Source: a virus
IMG/VR virus record: IMGVR_UViG_3300045125_000089
Span: 1 to 64,000 of that record
DNA: 64,000 nt
Reading direction: 5' to 3' (one strand)
Below are positions 40,958-53,100 of the stretch, one piece after another. Under the pieces are notes generated by a model that worked only from the letters and a program-made list of their open reading frames with translations, ran no database searches and was not told where the DNA came from. Made by a program: the position numbers and the translations under genes. Within the stretch, counting starts at the first letter, position 1. The number at the start of each line of letters is the position of its first letter.

Positions 40958-41672
40958 AATCCAAACCTTCCTTATTTGCGTTGTAGTTTTAAAGAGTTTC
41001 TTGCCGCTGATAATGCTCAGTTGTAGACTTCTAACGCCACCAATTCCGCCAGAATCATTGTCCATAATCTCCGTAACCTACATCGAGTATAATCTACATT
41101 ACAGTAGTTCGTGGACTTAACCAATCCAGTTCTTTAAAGTTACCCATTGAAATATAATGCTGGGTTGTTTATTGTTGTATACAGCAACACGTGAAATGAT
41201 ATGCTGGATATAGATGCGGTATATACCAAAATTCGAGCTAATAATGAGTTTCCGTGATATTATGACTACCACAGAATTGTTCCCACCGACATACCAGCAC
41301 CAGAATTAGTAGAATCATTTGCGGGAGCAATTATATTTCTTTGAGAAGCAACTCAGCTAGGCCAGTACCAGTACTTGCTTCAGTCACTGCTAAATTGATA
41401 GAAGTTGGTCTACACCACCTTCATATGTAAAATGTTAGTTGGCATTCAGACTGGCACGTACATATAGCATTGGTCGTTTGTATTATCAAACACATATGTT
41501 ACCAATATTGCTACTATTAAAGTTGGTCCAATACAAAGAACCTGTGTTGATTATTTCCACTTAAATCAAACCGGGTAGTTCCAGACTGCCGGGATAACTC
41601 TTTCTGATTTCCCGCATCAAGGCACATTACTAAACCATTCGTTACCATTTTTGGTCCATTGCTATAACTCAT
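40954..41672 (-). CDS. LamG-type lectin protein, array copy 5
   Basis: Starts MSYSNGPKMVTNGLVMCLDA and ends with LKNYNANKEGLDYE-like sequence, which is the usual NYNA.K.RFGL end with a one-base slip. About 240 codons. The interior is heavily broken. Coupled to both neighbours by ATGA overlaps. Confidence 0.6.
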
Positions 41673-42355
41673 AATCCAAACCTTCCTTTATTTGCGTTGT
41701 AGTTTTGAAGAACTTCAGTGGCAGATATGTGTCGATTGCACATCAATACCTGTGCTATATTTCCGCTCAATATTCGCTGCCACCTGTTTGTCTTCCAATT
41801 TGTGCGTTAGTTAACAACAGTGTTCCAAGACCGAGCCGTAGGCCCAGAAACCAATTGACCGTTTATATACATAGATGCGTTAGTTCACATTATATACTCC
41901 AACCAAATTAAACCCAAACTCCCGTTTTGCAGCCCCTGAAAGTAATATCGCTGTTATATCCACCCAAAATAATATGTTTGAACCTAATCTACCAATAAAT
42001 CTTGATTGATTATTTTGCTGCTGTGCCATATGAAATAAATCCAAGCAGTACTTTGCAACAACAAGAATTTAGCGGATTGCCCAACAGCAGAGATTGTTCC
42101 CGCAGAAGGCTCCAAATGGAAAACTGGCAGTTCCTATTGGTTTGCACCAATCCTTGCCCCACCATCAAACAAAATAACTCCACCATTTGCAGCACTGAAT
42201 GTAGGTCCATTTGTTAATGAACCACTATTATTGTTATTTATACTCAAATCCAAACCAAGTATTGCTGCCACTATTATAACTATTTCTATTTGCCTGCATC
42301 AAGGCACAATATTAAACCATCCCTTTATGATATCTGGACCTCCATCTACACTCAT
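41669..42355 (-). CDS. LamG-type lectin protein, array copy 6
   Basis: Starts MSVDGGPDII and ends VLQNYNANKGRFGL. About 229 codons. The interior shows LamG-like fragments such as SLINGPTFSAANGGVI in coding direction (near 42160-42215), in which the FNGT..Y-type strand is recognisable. Indels are frequent. Confidence 0.6.
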
Positions 42356-43171
42356 AATCCAAACCTTCCTTTTGTGGCATTATAATTTTGGCGGATCTCT
42401 GCATGCGGACAGTGCTCTGTTGTTATACCTTAAATATAGAAGCATTTTAGGTACTATTGCCAGGACGGGTATAGTTAAAGCATCCAGCACAATTCTGATG
42501 TAACGGTAGTCGCATTCGTACTGTATGCAGTCTGTACGACGGTTGATGTATTAGATATTGTTTGCGCTGTCCTGAATACAGTATTTTTATGTCACTCATC
42601 GCCACACCGAAGTAGACCATGTACTAAGCCACCGTTACTTTAAACAGCGATTTGTGTGGACTAATGTTGCGGGACCAAAGCGTTGTGGATCTATTTGTAT
42701 CTGCCATCACACCAAGCCTTTCCGTAGTCTCATTTCTAGCCAATATCAGATAATCAGTATAATCGCTAGTTTGCTCCTGTGTTGAAGCCGTATCTGAACG
42801 GGTCCTCTGTTGCCCCAGCATTTCCTTTACCAAATCATTGGGTCCAACGCCCCCGCCAAGTCGTACTTGAAGTGTGTTCTCATCCAAAGTTCGAATATGC
42901 TCCAATTCAGACATGCACTAGTCTATAGAATCTGCACTGTGTGCATACGTCTAACATAATTCATTTGCTCCCGAAAATGATAATTCTCCGCCATAATTGG
43001 CAGAACCTGTTGAAGGAGAAGTTACACACGGCTTTAATATCTCCGTTGTTTCCTCGCTTGTTAAATCCGCCCAAAACCGTGCCACTACCCAGGATAACTT
43101 CTGCTATTACCAGCATCAAGATGCAGCACTAATCCATCTGTTACAATTTTTGGTGAATAAAAAGTTGCCCA
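42352..43171 (-). CDS. LamG-type lectin protein, array copy 7
   Basis: The N-terminus reads FYSPKIVTDGLVLHLDAGNS, then RSYPGSGTVLGGFNKRG. The start is near 43171 but needs a one-base correction. The C-terminus ends with the NYNATKGRFGL signature overlapping copy 6. A 97-codon open stretch at 42624-42914 is out of frame with LamG features and is probably accidental. About 270 codons. Confidence 0.58.
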
Positions 43172-43179
43172 TATTTTTG

Positions 43180-43927
43180 CAACCCAAACCTTCCTTTTGT
43201 TTGCGTTGATAGTTTTGTACGATATTTCTGCTGCGGATAATGCTCTAGTTATATATTCTTACGTCGAGCTGTATCTCGACCATTAAAAATAGCTCTACGA
43301 CTCCCCAGTGCAGGACCTCTGTGCCAGTGGAACTGGAAGACATTCCGGCACCAGTGTTATACCGGCACCAGAAAGATTTCGAGTTTCGTCCAATATACCG
43401 TTTACGTAAGAACTTGCGCCCAGACCGCGGTGTTAGTTGTAGCAGACATCATACCATTGATTTGTACTTAACGCAGAGTTTCCGTCAATCGTCGTACGTT
43501 GCAAGGGTTGAGCTATTATTACTAAATCTGCATTTCCGGATGCTAATTTTGGGCTGCTAGTGCATAACACCACACCCCGTCATGACATTGCTTCTCTACC
43601 TCTAATGCCGCCCAATTACCATATGCCAGAGTATTCCCAGAGCCCACGCCATATCACAAATGTAATTGTAGTAGTAAGTTTGGCGGTATGGGCAGACTGG
43701 TTGCTGATCTCCGCAAGTACGTAATCATCCGTACCATCAAACACTATACTACCTCCATTTTGCACTTACGATGCGTTGGTCCATGTAGTTAACGAGTCCC
43801 GTTATTTCCACTTCCTGCTCAAATCACTCCACAGTTGTTCCGCTACCAGGATAGCTTCTATTATTACCTGCGTCCAGATATAATACCAATCCATCTGTTA
43901 CTAATTTTAGGCCGTTGTTATAACTCA
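43180..43927 (-). CDS. LamG-type lectin protein, array copy 8
   Basis: Starts MSYNNGLKLVTDGLVLYLDA followed by GNNRSYPGSGTTVE, a standard LamG opening. It ends with the Y-NYQRKQKEGLG type remnant of NYNA.KGRFGL near 43185. The interior is strongly indel-damaged. About 249 codons. Confidence 0.6.
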
Positions 43928-43941
43928 TACATTATTATATA

Positions 43942-45331
43942 TTAGGCCAATGATGGAAATCTTGCTGTTGTCCAATCAATAACAACATTATCAAAGTTAT
44001 AACTGCCAGATGGACCATAATTGTTTCTAGGATTTGACCATCCTGCTCTAAAATATGATATAGTAGTTGTTGCACTGGCCGCAAAAGAGCTTCCAACAAA
44101 ACTGCCTGTAACATCATACAATTCTCTATAATATCCTACTCCGCCAACAAATAATATATCTAGTCTATAGTATGTATTTGGTAATGCTTGTATGCCCATC
44201 AAATATTGCTCAAAGTTTGATGGTCTATTCATCGCTATTGAATCGGTTCCAAAATCGCCATATACTACAAAATTAAATCCACCAGTACTTGCAAATCGTG
44301 TATACATACTAATTGATACTCTGCTTGATGCTGGAAAATTATATTGAAACCACGTATTTATGCCACCGCCATATGCAGGATTTAATGTAATACTTCTGCT
44401 ACCTCTTGTAGTTCTATTATTTACTTTATTTATTCTATTTTGAGCAAAGTTAGAACCGCTGAATATATACGCAAATCCGTTGCCAACAAGGGACCAGTCA
44501 GAGCCAGTTCTATTATCTGTGGCATCCAAAATTGTTGTATTTACAACATTGTCTGGTATTTCAAATGTAAGTACGCATCTGCATATACACTTGGCTCGCT
44601 CAAATATCTATCTCTGCCAAAATTGTATAAACTTTGTATTTGTGATGCATTTAGAGCAGTATTATATAAACTAGATATTCCGATATCTCCTTTGAAGTAT
44701 CTATTTGAACTTAATTTTTCTGCACCAATTTGTATTCTATCCGCGTTAAATTGATATGCACTACCAGACCTCGAACCCGTTCTTACTAATGTGCCGTCAA
44801 GATATAATGATAATCTATTATTTGATATATGCTTCAACGCCAGTCACCATATACCATTTATCATAAAAAATGATGATGAAATTGTATATTGTGTTGACAG
44901 TCCATTGTAAAATGTATCTAGATTATAAACGGCAAATCAGTCATTGACCCAGATACTGTTGATGATGTTGTATTTGTTCGTATGCTAAATTGGTCTGCTG
45001 ATGCACTCATTATGCAAAATAAACCAGCGTTCTGGTCCGATGCAAGTGTTTCTTTCAGCCTGTCTAAACCACAAATTTATTGTCTTAGATGATACACTTG
45101 ATGATGGATTGGTATATGTTGTAGAAGATATATAATCGTCGATGGCGTCGAATGTAAAATAGCTTTACTTGATGTGGAATAACTTACTCCGATTTACTCA
45201 AGAAGCACTATGATTAAAAGGTGCAATAGGACTAAATATAGTAGTACTGCAGTTATATAAGACTTTGGTCCACTGGATCACAGTTTATATCAAACTGTCA
45301 TTGATTACTTTTGAACATATAATGTTGCCAT
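43942..45331 (-). CDS. Two-domain lectin-like protein in the LamG array
   Basis: Longest array member, about 460 codons. It starts MATLYVQKVINDSL, unlike the single-domain copies. The LamG part ends with NNRLSLYLDGTLVRTGSRSG, YFKGDIGISSLYNTALNASQ and IQSLYNFGRDRYLSEPSVY. After a slip near 44545 a second beta-sandwich-like domain of 195 intact residues follows (SDWSLVGNGFAYIFSGSNFA, INTWFQYNFPASSRVSISMY, YYRLDILFVGGVGYYRELYD). The second domain looks like a separate jelly-roll carbohydrate-binding unit; family not identified. Confidence 0.62.
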
Positions 45332-45359
45332 ATATATAACTATTGTATATATACACTTT

Positions 45360-46140
45360 TTATGTTAGACCAAATCTCTTCTTTTCTACGTTATAGTTTT
45401 GAAGAACTTCATGTTGGAAGACTAATGCTCTATTATACATTCGCACAGAAGCAACATTGCAATCTGCGTTAAGCGTATATGTGGAACCAATATTGCTGCC
45501 TATTGCTATTCGTAAATTATGGTTACTTGTGTATTTACACTAGGTGCAGAAAACGAGACTTGTTCCCAAAGATACGCCATTTATATATGTAGTTAAAGTA
45601 TTTCCACTTCGCACAACGATGCATAAAACCAAGAATCAATAACAATATTTGTATTTGATAATCCTATTGAAGCAGTCAGGGCTGCGACGCATTCATAATC
45701 GCCATTCCATATTTCATATCTTAGACTTGAAGTGACATACATAAAACATCGAGTGATATCCTCTATATACAAGTAATGCACTGGCAACTTCTGTAGCATC
45801 GTGGGCTGTTGGGCTTGAGTTATTTATTTTGCCCAAATTTCTGTTGTATGATTTCCGTATAAATAAGTTTCCAGCACCAAAGCTCCAGCAACAGTAATAT
45901 CTGCATATCCACCATTTTCTGCGGTGGGTGCAACAGTTCTTGAAAATTTTATAGATTTACTAGAGTTTCGTAAGAATAATATGTTGGATTAGACAAAGTA
46001 AAATTTCTTGCATTGCCACTTAAATCTATCCAAGTGGCACCACTGCCAGGATAACTCTTGGTATTTCTTGCATCCAAATACAATTGCAATCCACTTTGCA
46101 CTACTCTGCCAAGACCTGCTGCTACTCCATATGCACTCAT
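45360..46140 (-). CDS. LamG-type lectin protein, array copy 10
   Basis: Starts MSAYGVAAGLGRVVQSGLQL, then YLDARNTKSYPGSGATWIDL and SGNARNFTLSNPTYYSYETL: a clean LamG N-terminus. It ends VLQNYNVEKKRFGLT. About 260 codons, broken in the middle. It follows the two-domain gene by 28 bases and overlaps copy 11 by ATGA. Confidence 0.66.
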
Positions 46141-46853
46141 AATCCAAACCTTTTCTTTGTTATGTTATAATTGTTTAGTATTTCTATTGAAGATAATGTT
46201 CTGTTATAAACTGTAATTTGAGGTATATAACCTTGAAATGGAATATTGCCCACAGTGTTTGCCCAATGTCTACCAACTTGATAGTTGTTGGTTTTAGCAA
46301 AATTTCCACTGTTCCAAGTTATTGTACCAGAGTTTTGAAGCAAAGTTCCGTCCTTATAACAATAAATATTCAAGTGCTGCCCCGATTTTGATATTACAAT
46401 ATATAGCCATTTATTTATATGCGTGCCAATGTCAAATATTCCACTTTCTAATACTCCGACTTGATTTACACCAGTAAAATTATACGGCGCAGCAACAGAC
46501 CCATTTCCAAATGTCATTGAATATGCATAATTTGTGGCAGGAGAAGGAGTTATTAAAAATTCCTTGCCATATTTGATTTGCGTTTAATTTGTATGCCCAA
46601 GCCGTTTGTGTAAAACTTCCCGTGAAAATATCTCCATTAATACTACCACTTACCACATCGTCAGTCCCGTCAAAGCTAATTGCTCCTTGATTTGTGCCGT
46701 TAAAAGTTGGACCATTAGTTAATGACCCGCTACGACTATTCCCGCTCAAATCTCTCCAAACACTACTACCACTAACAAAACTTTTCTATTACCCGCATCG
46801 AGGTATAATACCAAACCATCCGTAACTAATCTGCCTCCTGAATTATAACTCAT
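46137..46853 (-). CDS. LamG-type lectin protein, array copy 11
   Basis: One of the better preserved copies. It starts MSYNSGGRLVTDGLVLYLDA. The N-terminal half includes SGNSRSGSLTNGPTFNGTNQ and GAISFDGTDDVVSGSI. The C-terminal 126 residues are intact: WLYIVISKSGQHLNIYCYKD, GTLLQNSGTITWNSGNFAKT and IPQITVYNRTLSSIEILNNY-NITKKRFGL. The order of strands matches LamG/concanavalin A-like proteins. Confidence 0.72.
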
Positions 46854-46898
46854 ATGAACTTGTCTCCGGTGCGGCCAATCCCCAAATAACACATTGTT

Positions 46899-47117
46899 TT
46901 ATATAGTTGATACTGTTTCGTTGCAATTTTCTTCATCACTCAAACCATCTGGAATATCAATGTATATACCATCATCAAATTGTTCCATAGTAAGAGTTCC
47001 ATTATAAAACAATCCAATATTGTCTGACACAGTTGTTGCAAACGATGCAACTTCTGCATAACTAGAATTGGTTAGTTTTCTAGCAAAGTGTAAATACTTT
47101 GGTTCATCGTATATCAT
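46899..47117 (-). CDS. Small intact protein downstream of fibrinogen-like gene
   Basis: 72 residues, unbroken, MIYDEPKYLHFARKLTNSSY to ENCNETVSTI. Acidic C-terminus. Its start overlaps the stop of the fibrinogen-like gene (ATGA), so the two are coupled, and it may be a chaperone or partner of that protein. No family recognised. Confidence 0.62.
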   Translation of the reverse strand: MIYDEPKYLHFARKLTNSSYAEVASFATTVSDNIGLFYNGTLTMEQFDDGIYIDIPDGLSDEENCNETVSTI

Positions 47118-47907
47118 CTTATATAAATCTCCACTCTTGCTGCTCTATTAATGCCGGTAGTATCTTGACAACAACTGATTCTATCACCGGCAGAATAACC
47201 TTGCCACGTTCCCGGCATCATACCTATTCCGCCACTAACATCGTCACTATCCATGTTTCCGTTGGGATATAATCCACCACCATTTTCATTCCATCCAAAT
47301 CCCCATCTAGTTCGTGCCGTACCTGGATTATTTCTATAGTTATATCCATAAAATCTAACATCTACTTGACTTGAAAATATACCACTTGCCCAACCAGAAT
47401 ATGTTTTGGCGTCTCGTATAAAATATCTATCTACTGTATTAAAGAACGTAGTAGGCACAATTCTTGCGCCGCCATAAAAATCATTTTGCAACCAAGTCCA
47501 TTGACCAGTGCCAGGTATACTACCACCTGTTCCCGGTTGTGATATCCGGCCAAATAGCAAGCATATCTTTTGCTCTATAATAATTCATAACATCAAACTT
47601 TAGCGTCGCCGTTATTTCTATTTGTTGCAGAAAGAACTGAATGTATTTGATGCTGTCCAATAACTGGCAGTATATCCAAAAGTAAGTAGAACTTGTTGAT
47701 GCTTTAAGTGCAAGCATCCATCCGCCGCCATCATATGAGCCAGTCATTAAACAATATGTTTGTGTAGGTCCAACACCCTGGTAAATTTATCCAATATACA
47801 CCATTTGTTGAATTTGGATAATTATATAAAATTGATACGGCACTGAGTGCAGCCTTGTCTGCTGAACTGCCATCATTTCTATTTATTAGACCAAACCGGA
47901 TTGACAT
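47114..47907 (-). CDS. Fibrinogen-like domain protein
   Basis: Secreted-type recognition fold inside a phage fibre locus. From MSIRFGLINRNDGSSADKAA at 47907: NGVYWINLPG, then QTYCLMTGSYDGGGWMLALK, the fibrinogen-type GVY.I....YC...DGGGW start. After slips near 47820 and 47540 it has ARTRWGFGWNENGGGLYPNG, GGIGMMPGTWQGYSAGDRIS and CCQDTTGINRAARVEIYIR. The CCQDTTG...RVEIYIR end is typical of bacterial and phage fibrinogen-like proteins. About 265 residues. Probably a carbohydrate or surface ligand binder. I chose the start at 47907 because upstream in-frame sequence is AT-rich leader. Confidence 0.75.
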
Positions 47908-47953
47908 AAACTTGTTATAATTTAGTTGTATATAACTATTGTATATATACACT

Positions 47954-48666
47954 TTATGTTAGGCCAAACTTCTTCTTTTCTAAGTTATAGTTTTGTAATA
48001 CTTCGGATGCGGATAGTGCTCGGTTGTATCTCAAAACATTAGCTATTCTTCCATTTAAATGGGCCGAATATACTGGGTATAATGGAGCACCGCCCATATA
48101 TAAAGTGCCCGCGCCGAAACTATTTGAAACATTTCCAGTAACAATTAAATTTCCATTTTGATATATTTTTGGGAAGAAACTCCATCTCGCACCAATACAA
48201 TATTATGATAGCGATTAACGGCATATTTATTCCAGACAACGCACAAGAACCGGTGGTATTTCCTCCGTATCTTCCAAACCAAATGAGATAAGGAGGACCA
48301 GCGGCGTTGCCAGATGTGATAACAACAAATTCAATTGTATCAGGATTATTCCAAGAAAAAATTACCCTTCGCTCTATACAAATCAAGATTTCCAGATATA
48401 TTTCCATTAAAATAAATCCAACAACTTAGTGTAAAAAGCTCAGTACCAGATGGTGCAGCTTGTGCGGTCATATAGTCATTACTGCCGTCAAACACAATAC
48501 TGCCCCATTATCACTATTATATGTCGGTCCATTTATCAAAGACCATATTGTTATTTCTACTAATATCAATCCGTGTACTGCCACTACTTCAACTCTTAAA
48601 GTTGCTGGCGTCTAAATATAATACTAATCCATCTTGTATTATTTTTACCTGGTGCTGCTGTGCTCA
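47954..48666 (-). CDS. LamG-type lectin protein, array copy 12
   Basis: Starts MSTAAPG, then in the next frame KIIQDGLVLYLDASNFK. It ends VLQNYNLEKKKFGLT. An interior fragment reads FVVITSGNAAGPPYLIWFGR. About 238 codons with several slips. ATGA overlap with copy 13. Confidence 0.62.
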
Positions 48667-49383
48667 TAATCCAAACCTTTTCTTTGTTTGCGTTATAGTT
48701 TTGAAGAATTTCAGCATCACTTAGACTTCTAAAATAAACTTGAGCCATTGCTATTCTACCTGTGTGAAAAAGAAGGAACGGTGTAATCCATGAGGGAACG
48801 CTACCTAGCCTGAATAGTAAATTGGATTGAAAATCTAAACCATTCCATTGAGATATTGTTGCTGTACCTGTCGTGGATATCTGTGTTCCATTTAAATACA
48901 TTTTTATACTAGAACTCCTGGTAGCCACATTGTAGTAACCATATGCCACGTATTTAACGGCATAGTATTAGCACTCAATACAACTACATCTGCTCCTCCG
49001 TTGCCTTGGACAAATGTTTCTAATTTTGTTCCGATGTATAACTTAAACTGTATCTGTAATTTTGTGCGCCCGCTCTAGATTTACTAATCAGTGTTTGAGG
49101 TGATGCTGGCGCTGCTGTTTTATATGACCACACATTTTATTGTTAAATCATTTGTTCCTAAATCGAGAACGTCTCCGAGCAAAACATTGTCATCACTCCA
49201 TCAAAAACAATACTTCCGCCATTAACACTGCTATGTTGGACCATTAGTTAATGTACCTGTTCTTTTGTTTTCAGTTAAATCCGTCCAAGTACTACTACCA
49301 CTAACATAACTTTTGTAATTGCTAGCATCCAAATATAATACCAATCCATTGCTTACTACTTTTGCTCCTGTATTATAACTCAT
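48663..49383 (-). CDS. LamG-type lectin protein, array copy 13
   Basis: Starts MSYNTGAKVVSNGLVLYLDA, then SNYKSYVSGSSTWTDLTENK. The C-terminal 117 residues read SSIKMYLNGTQISTTGTATI, FRLGSVPSWITPFLLFHTGR and RSLSDAEILQNYNANKEKVW, where the final RFGL is lost to a slip. About 240 codons. It shares the SYVSGSSTW opening with copy 14, so these two appear to be recent duplicates. Confidence 0.66.
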
Positions 49384-50140
49384 AATCCGACCTTTTCTTT
49401 GTTGCGTTATAGTTTTGTAATACTTCTGCTGCTGATAATGCTCGGTTGTACCAACAAACTTGATGCGATGTTTCCATTACCAGCCCTCGGATATGTGGAT
49501 GTGTCTTGATTTCCAGCCCGACTGCTAAAATCATTAGCCGTATTTGCGATGCTTGCGGGGCTAAGATCGTTACCTGTTTTGCATAGCGAAAGGACGCCAT
49601 TTGATAAAATATATTCAAGCTATCCAACGGTTTGGGAACAGGTGACACTTGTATTATACCGGAGCACCGTCAGATGCGTAAAGCCACCCTGCCGACTGGT
49701 CGCATCTGGAAAGTATCTTGGTATGTGAGTGCCACCGTCAGACCTAGATGCAAAATACCTTAACGTTCCACTATCGACTCTGAACAGAGATGAATATGAT
49801 TGGACCGCTCCGATCCGCCTTTATAAACCCCATAATGTGTTGAACGATCCCTAAACTACTTGCCTTTGCACCAGATGCATATGGTCCAAGGCACTTGGGT
49901 TACTTGCGTTTATTAAAGTGCAGGAGTTCCCAATGTTACATAATCATTTGTTCCATCAAAACTAAGCACACCACCATTAGCACTACTAAAGTCGGACCAT
50001 TGGTTAATGTTCCATTATTTCCATTCCTACTAACATCAGCCCAAGTACTGCTGCCGCTAACATAACTTTTATAATTACCAGCATCAAGGTATAATACCAA
50101 TCCATTACTTACTATTTTTGGACTATAATTGTGTAGACAT
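49380..50140 (-). CDS. LamG-type lectin protein, array copy 14
   Basis: Most upstream array member, directly downstream of the giant collagen-like gene. It starts MSTQL, then across a slip SPKIVSNGLVLYLDAGNYKS and YVSGSSTWADVSRNG. It ends YNRALSAAEVLQNYNATKK-RS, the array signature. About 253 codons, broken in the middle. The start lies 6 bases after the stop of the collagen-like gene, implying co-expression. Confidence 0.64.
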
Positions 50141-50145
50141 ATATT

Positions 50146-53100
50146 TTATATTTCTACTATTAGTTTTGGTATATCTTTACGTTCCGCCTGTACTAGATAA
50201 TAACAATATATATTACCATCATCGTTATTGTTGCTGATATAGATATATTCTGAGCTTGTGCTTGTTACAAACAAGTTTTGATAACTACCTATTGGTGTCA
50301 ACTGAACTGTAATAGTATTTTCATCAACTAGATTTTTCCAATAATCTGGTAATGCTATTAGTGAACTATTGGATATACCACGTACAAATACACCGTGTTC
50401 TGGACCTTCAAGCACACCATATTGTAGTTTCCTATTTTCCAACGTTGGATGGTCAATAAGGAATGACTTGGCGGTTGCGGTTAACAATCCATTTATGGCA
50501 ACTGCGCCGGTAATAAATGTAGAACCAGTAATAAATGCAGAACCAGTGACATTAAATGAACCAGATATTATAGTATTTCCAAGTATATCAAATGGTCCAT
50601 TAGCTGTAGTTTGTTTACTCCGATGCTTGTACCAGATTGATACATCACACTGTTCTCTAATCCAGTGCCTGCTCCATTTACTTTTGGTATATAATGCGGA
50701 GATGCACCGGCAACAGATGCGCCGCTGGTTCCACTAGAACCGCTCGTTCCGCTTATTCCATTTGTACCAGTGCTTCCACTTTGTCCGCTGGAACCTTGTG
50801 TGCCACTTGTACCAGATGTTCCACTACTACCAGATGAACCAGACGTTCCACTAGTACCAGATGTTCCTCTGCTACCAGATGAACCACTTGTTCCACTTGT
50901 ACCGGAAGAACCCGATGAACCACCAGACCCTCCGATTCCGCTTATACCAGAAGAGCCACTACTACCAGATGAACCGCTGGTTCCGCTTGTACCAGATGAA
51001 CCAGATGTTCCGCTTGTACCTGAAGTTCCACTGCTGCCGGATGTACCACTGGTTCCGCTTGTACCAGATGAACCTGATGAACCAGTTGCTCCACTTATTC
51101 CAGAAGAGCCACTACTACCAGACGTGCCACTGGTTCCACTTGTACCAGACGAACCAGATGTTCCGCTTGTACCTGAAGTTCCACTGCTGCCGGATGTACC
51201 ACTGGTTCCGCTTGTACCAGATGAACCTGATGAACCACCAGACCCTCCGATTCCGCTTATACCAGAAGAGCCACTACTACCAGATGTGCCACTGGTTCCA
51301 CTTGTACCAGACGAACCAGATGTTCCGCTTGTACCTGAAGTTCCACTGCTACCGGATGTACCACTGGTTCCGCTTGTACCAGATGAACCTGATGAACCAG
51401 TTGCTCCACTTATTCCAGAAGAGCCACTACTACCAGACGTGCCACTGGTTCCACTTGTACCAGATGAACCGGATGCGCCACTAGTACCAGATGTTCCTCT
51501 GCTACCAGATGAACCACTTGTTCCACTTGTACCGGAAGAACCCGATGAACCACCAGACCCTCCGATTCCGCTTATACCAGAAGAGCCACTACTACCAGAC
51601 GTACCACTGGTTCCACTTGTACCAGATGAACCGGATGTTCCGCTTGTACCTGAAGTTCCACTGCTGCCGGATGTACCACTTGTTCCACTTGTACCAGAAG
51701 AACCCGATGAACCACCAGACCCTCCGATTCCGCTTATACCAGAAGAGCCACTACTACCAGATGTGCCACTGGTTCCACTTGTACCAGACGAACCAGATGT
51801 TCCGCTTGTACCTGAAGTTCCACTGCTACCGGATGTACCACTTGTTCCACTTGTACCAGAAGAACCCGATGAACCACCAGACCCTCCGATTCCGCTTATG
51901 CCAGAAGAACCACTACTACCAGACGTACCACTGGTTCCACTTGTACCAGAAGAACCAGATGTTCCGCTTGTACCTGAAGTTCCACTGCTGCCAGATGTAC
52001 CACTAGTTCCACTTGTACCAGAAGAACCCGATGAACCAGTTGCTCCGCTTATGCCAGAAGAACCACTACTACCAGACGTACCACTGGTTCCACTTGTACC
52101 AGAAGAACCAGATGTTCCGCTTGTACCTGAAGTTCCACTGCTGCCGGATGTACCACTGGTTCCGCTTGTACCAGATGAACCTGATGAACCAGTTGCTCCA
52201 CTTATTCCAGAAGAGCCACTACTACCAGACGTGCCACTGGTTCCACTTGTACCAGATGAACCGGATGCGCCACTAGTACCAGATGTTCCTCTGCTACCAG
52301 ATGAACCACTTGTTCCACTTGTACCGGAAGAACCCGATGAACCACCAGACCCTCCGATTCCGCTTATACCAGAAGAGCCACTACTACCAGATGTGCCACT
52401 GGTTCCACTTGTACCGGATGAACCAGATGTTCCGCTTGTACCTGAAGTTCCACTGCTGCCAGATGTACCACTTGTTCCACTTGTACCAGAAGAACCCGAT
52501 GAACCACCAGACCCTCCGATTCCGCTTATGCCAGAAGAACCACTACTACCAGACGTACCACTAGTTCCACTTGTACCAGAAGAACCCGATGAACCAGTTG
52601 CTCCGCTTATGCCAGAAGAACCACTACTACCAGACGTACCACTGGTTCCACTTGTACCAGAAGAACCAGATGTTCCGCTTGTACCTGAAGTTCCACTGCT
52701 GCCGGATGTACCACTGGTTCCGCTTGTACCAGATGAACCTGATGAACCACCAGACCCTCCGATTCCGCTTATACCAGAAGAGCCACTACTACCAGATGTG
52801 CCACTGGTTCCACTTGTACCAGACGAACCAGATGTTCCGCTTGTACCTGAAGTTCCACTGCTACCGGATGTACCACTGGTTCCGCTTGTACCAGATGAAC
52901 CTGATGAACCAGTTGCTCCACTTATTCCAGAAGAGCCACTACTACCAGACGTGCCACTGGTTCCACTTGTACCAGATGAACCGGATGCGCCACTAGTACC
53001 AGATGTTCCTCTGCTACCAGATGAACCACTTGTTCCACTTGTACCGGAAGAACCCGATGAACCACCAGACCCTCCGATTCCGCTTATACCAGAAGAGCCA

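Noticed and set aside
42624-42914. Separate 96-residue minus-strand gene
   Set aside because: It lies inside a LamG copy, in a frame without LamG features, has no ribosome site, and disappears if the surrounding indels are corrected.
37739-50140. Diversity-generating retroelement
   Set aside because: The lectin array suggested variable receptor binding, but I found no reverse transcriptase, no template repeat, and no C-type lectin variable region with adenine-directed changes.
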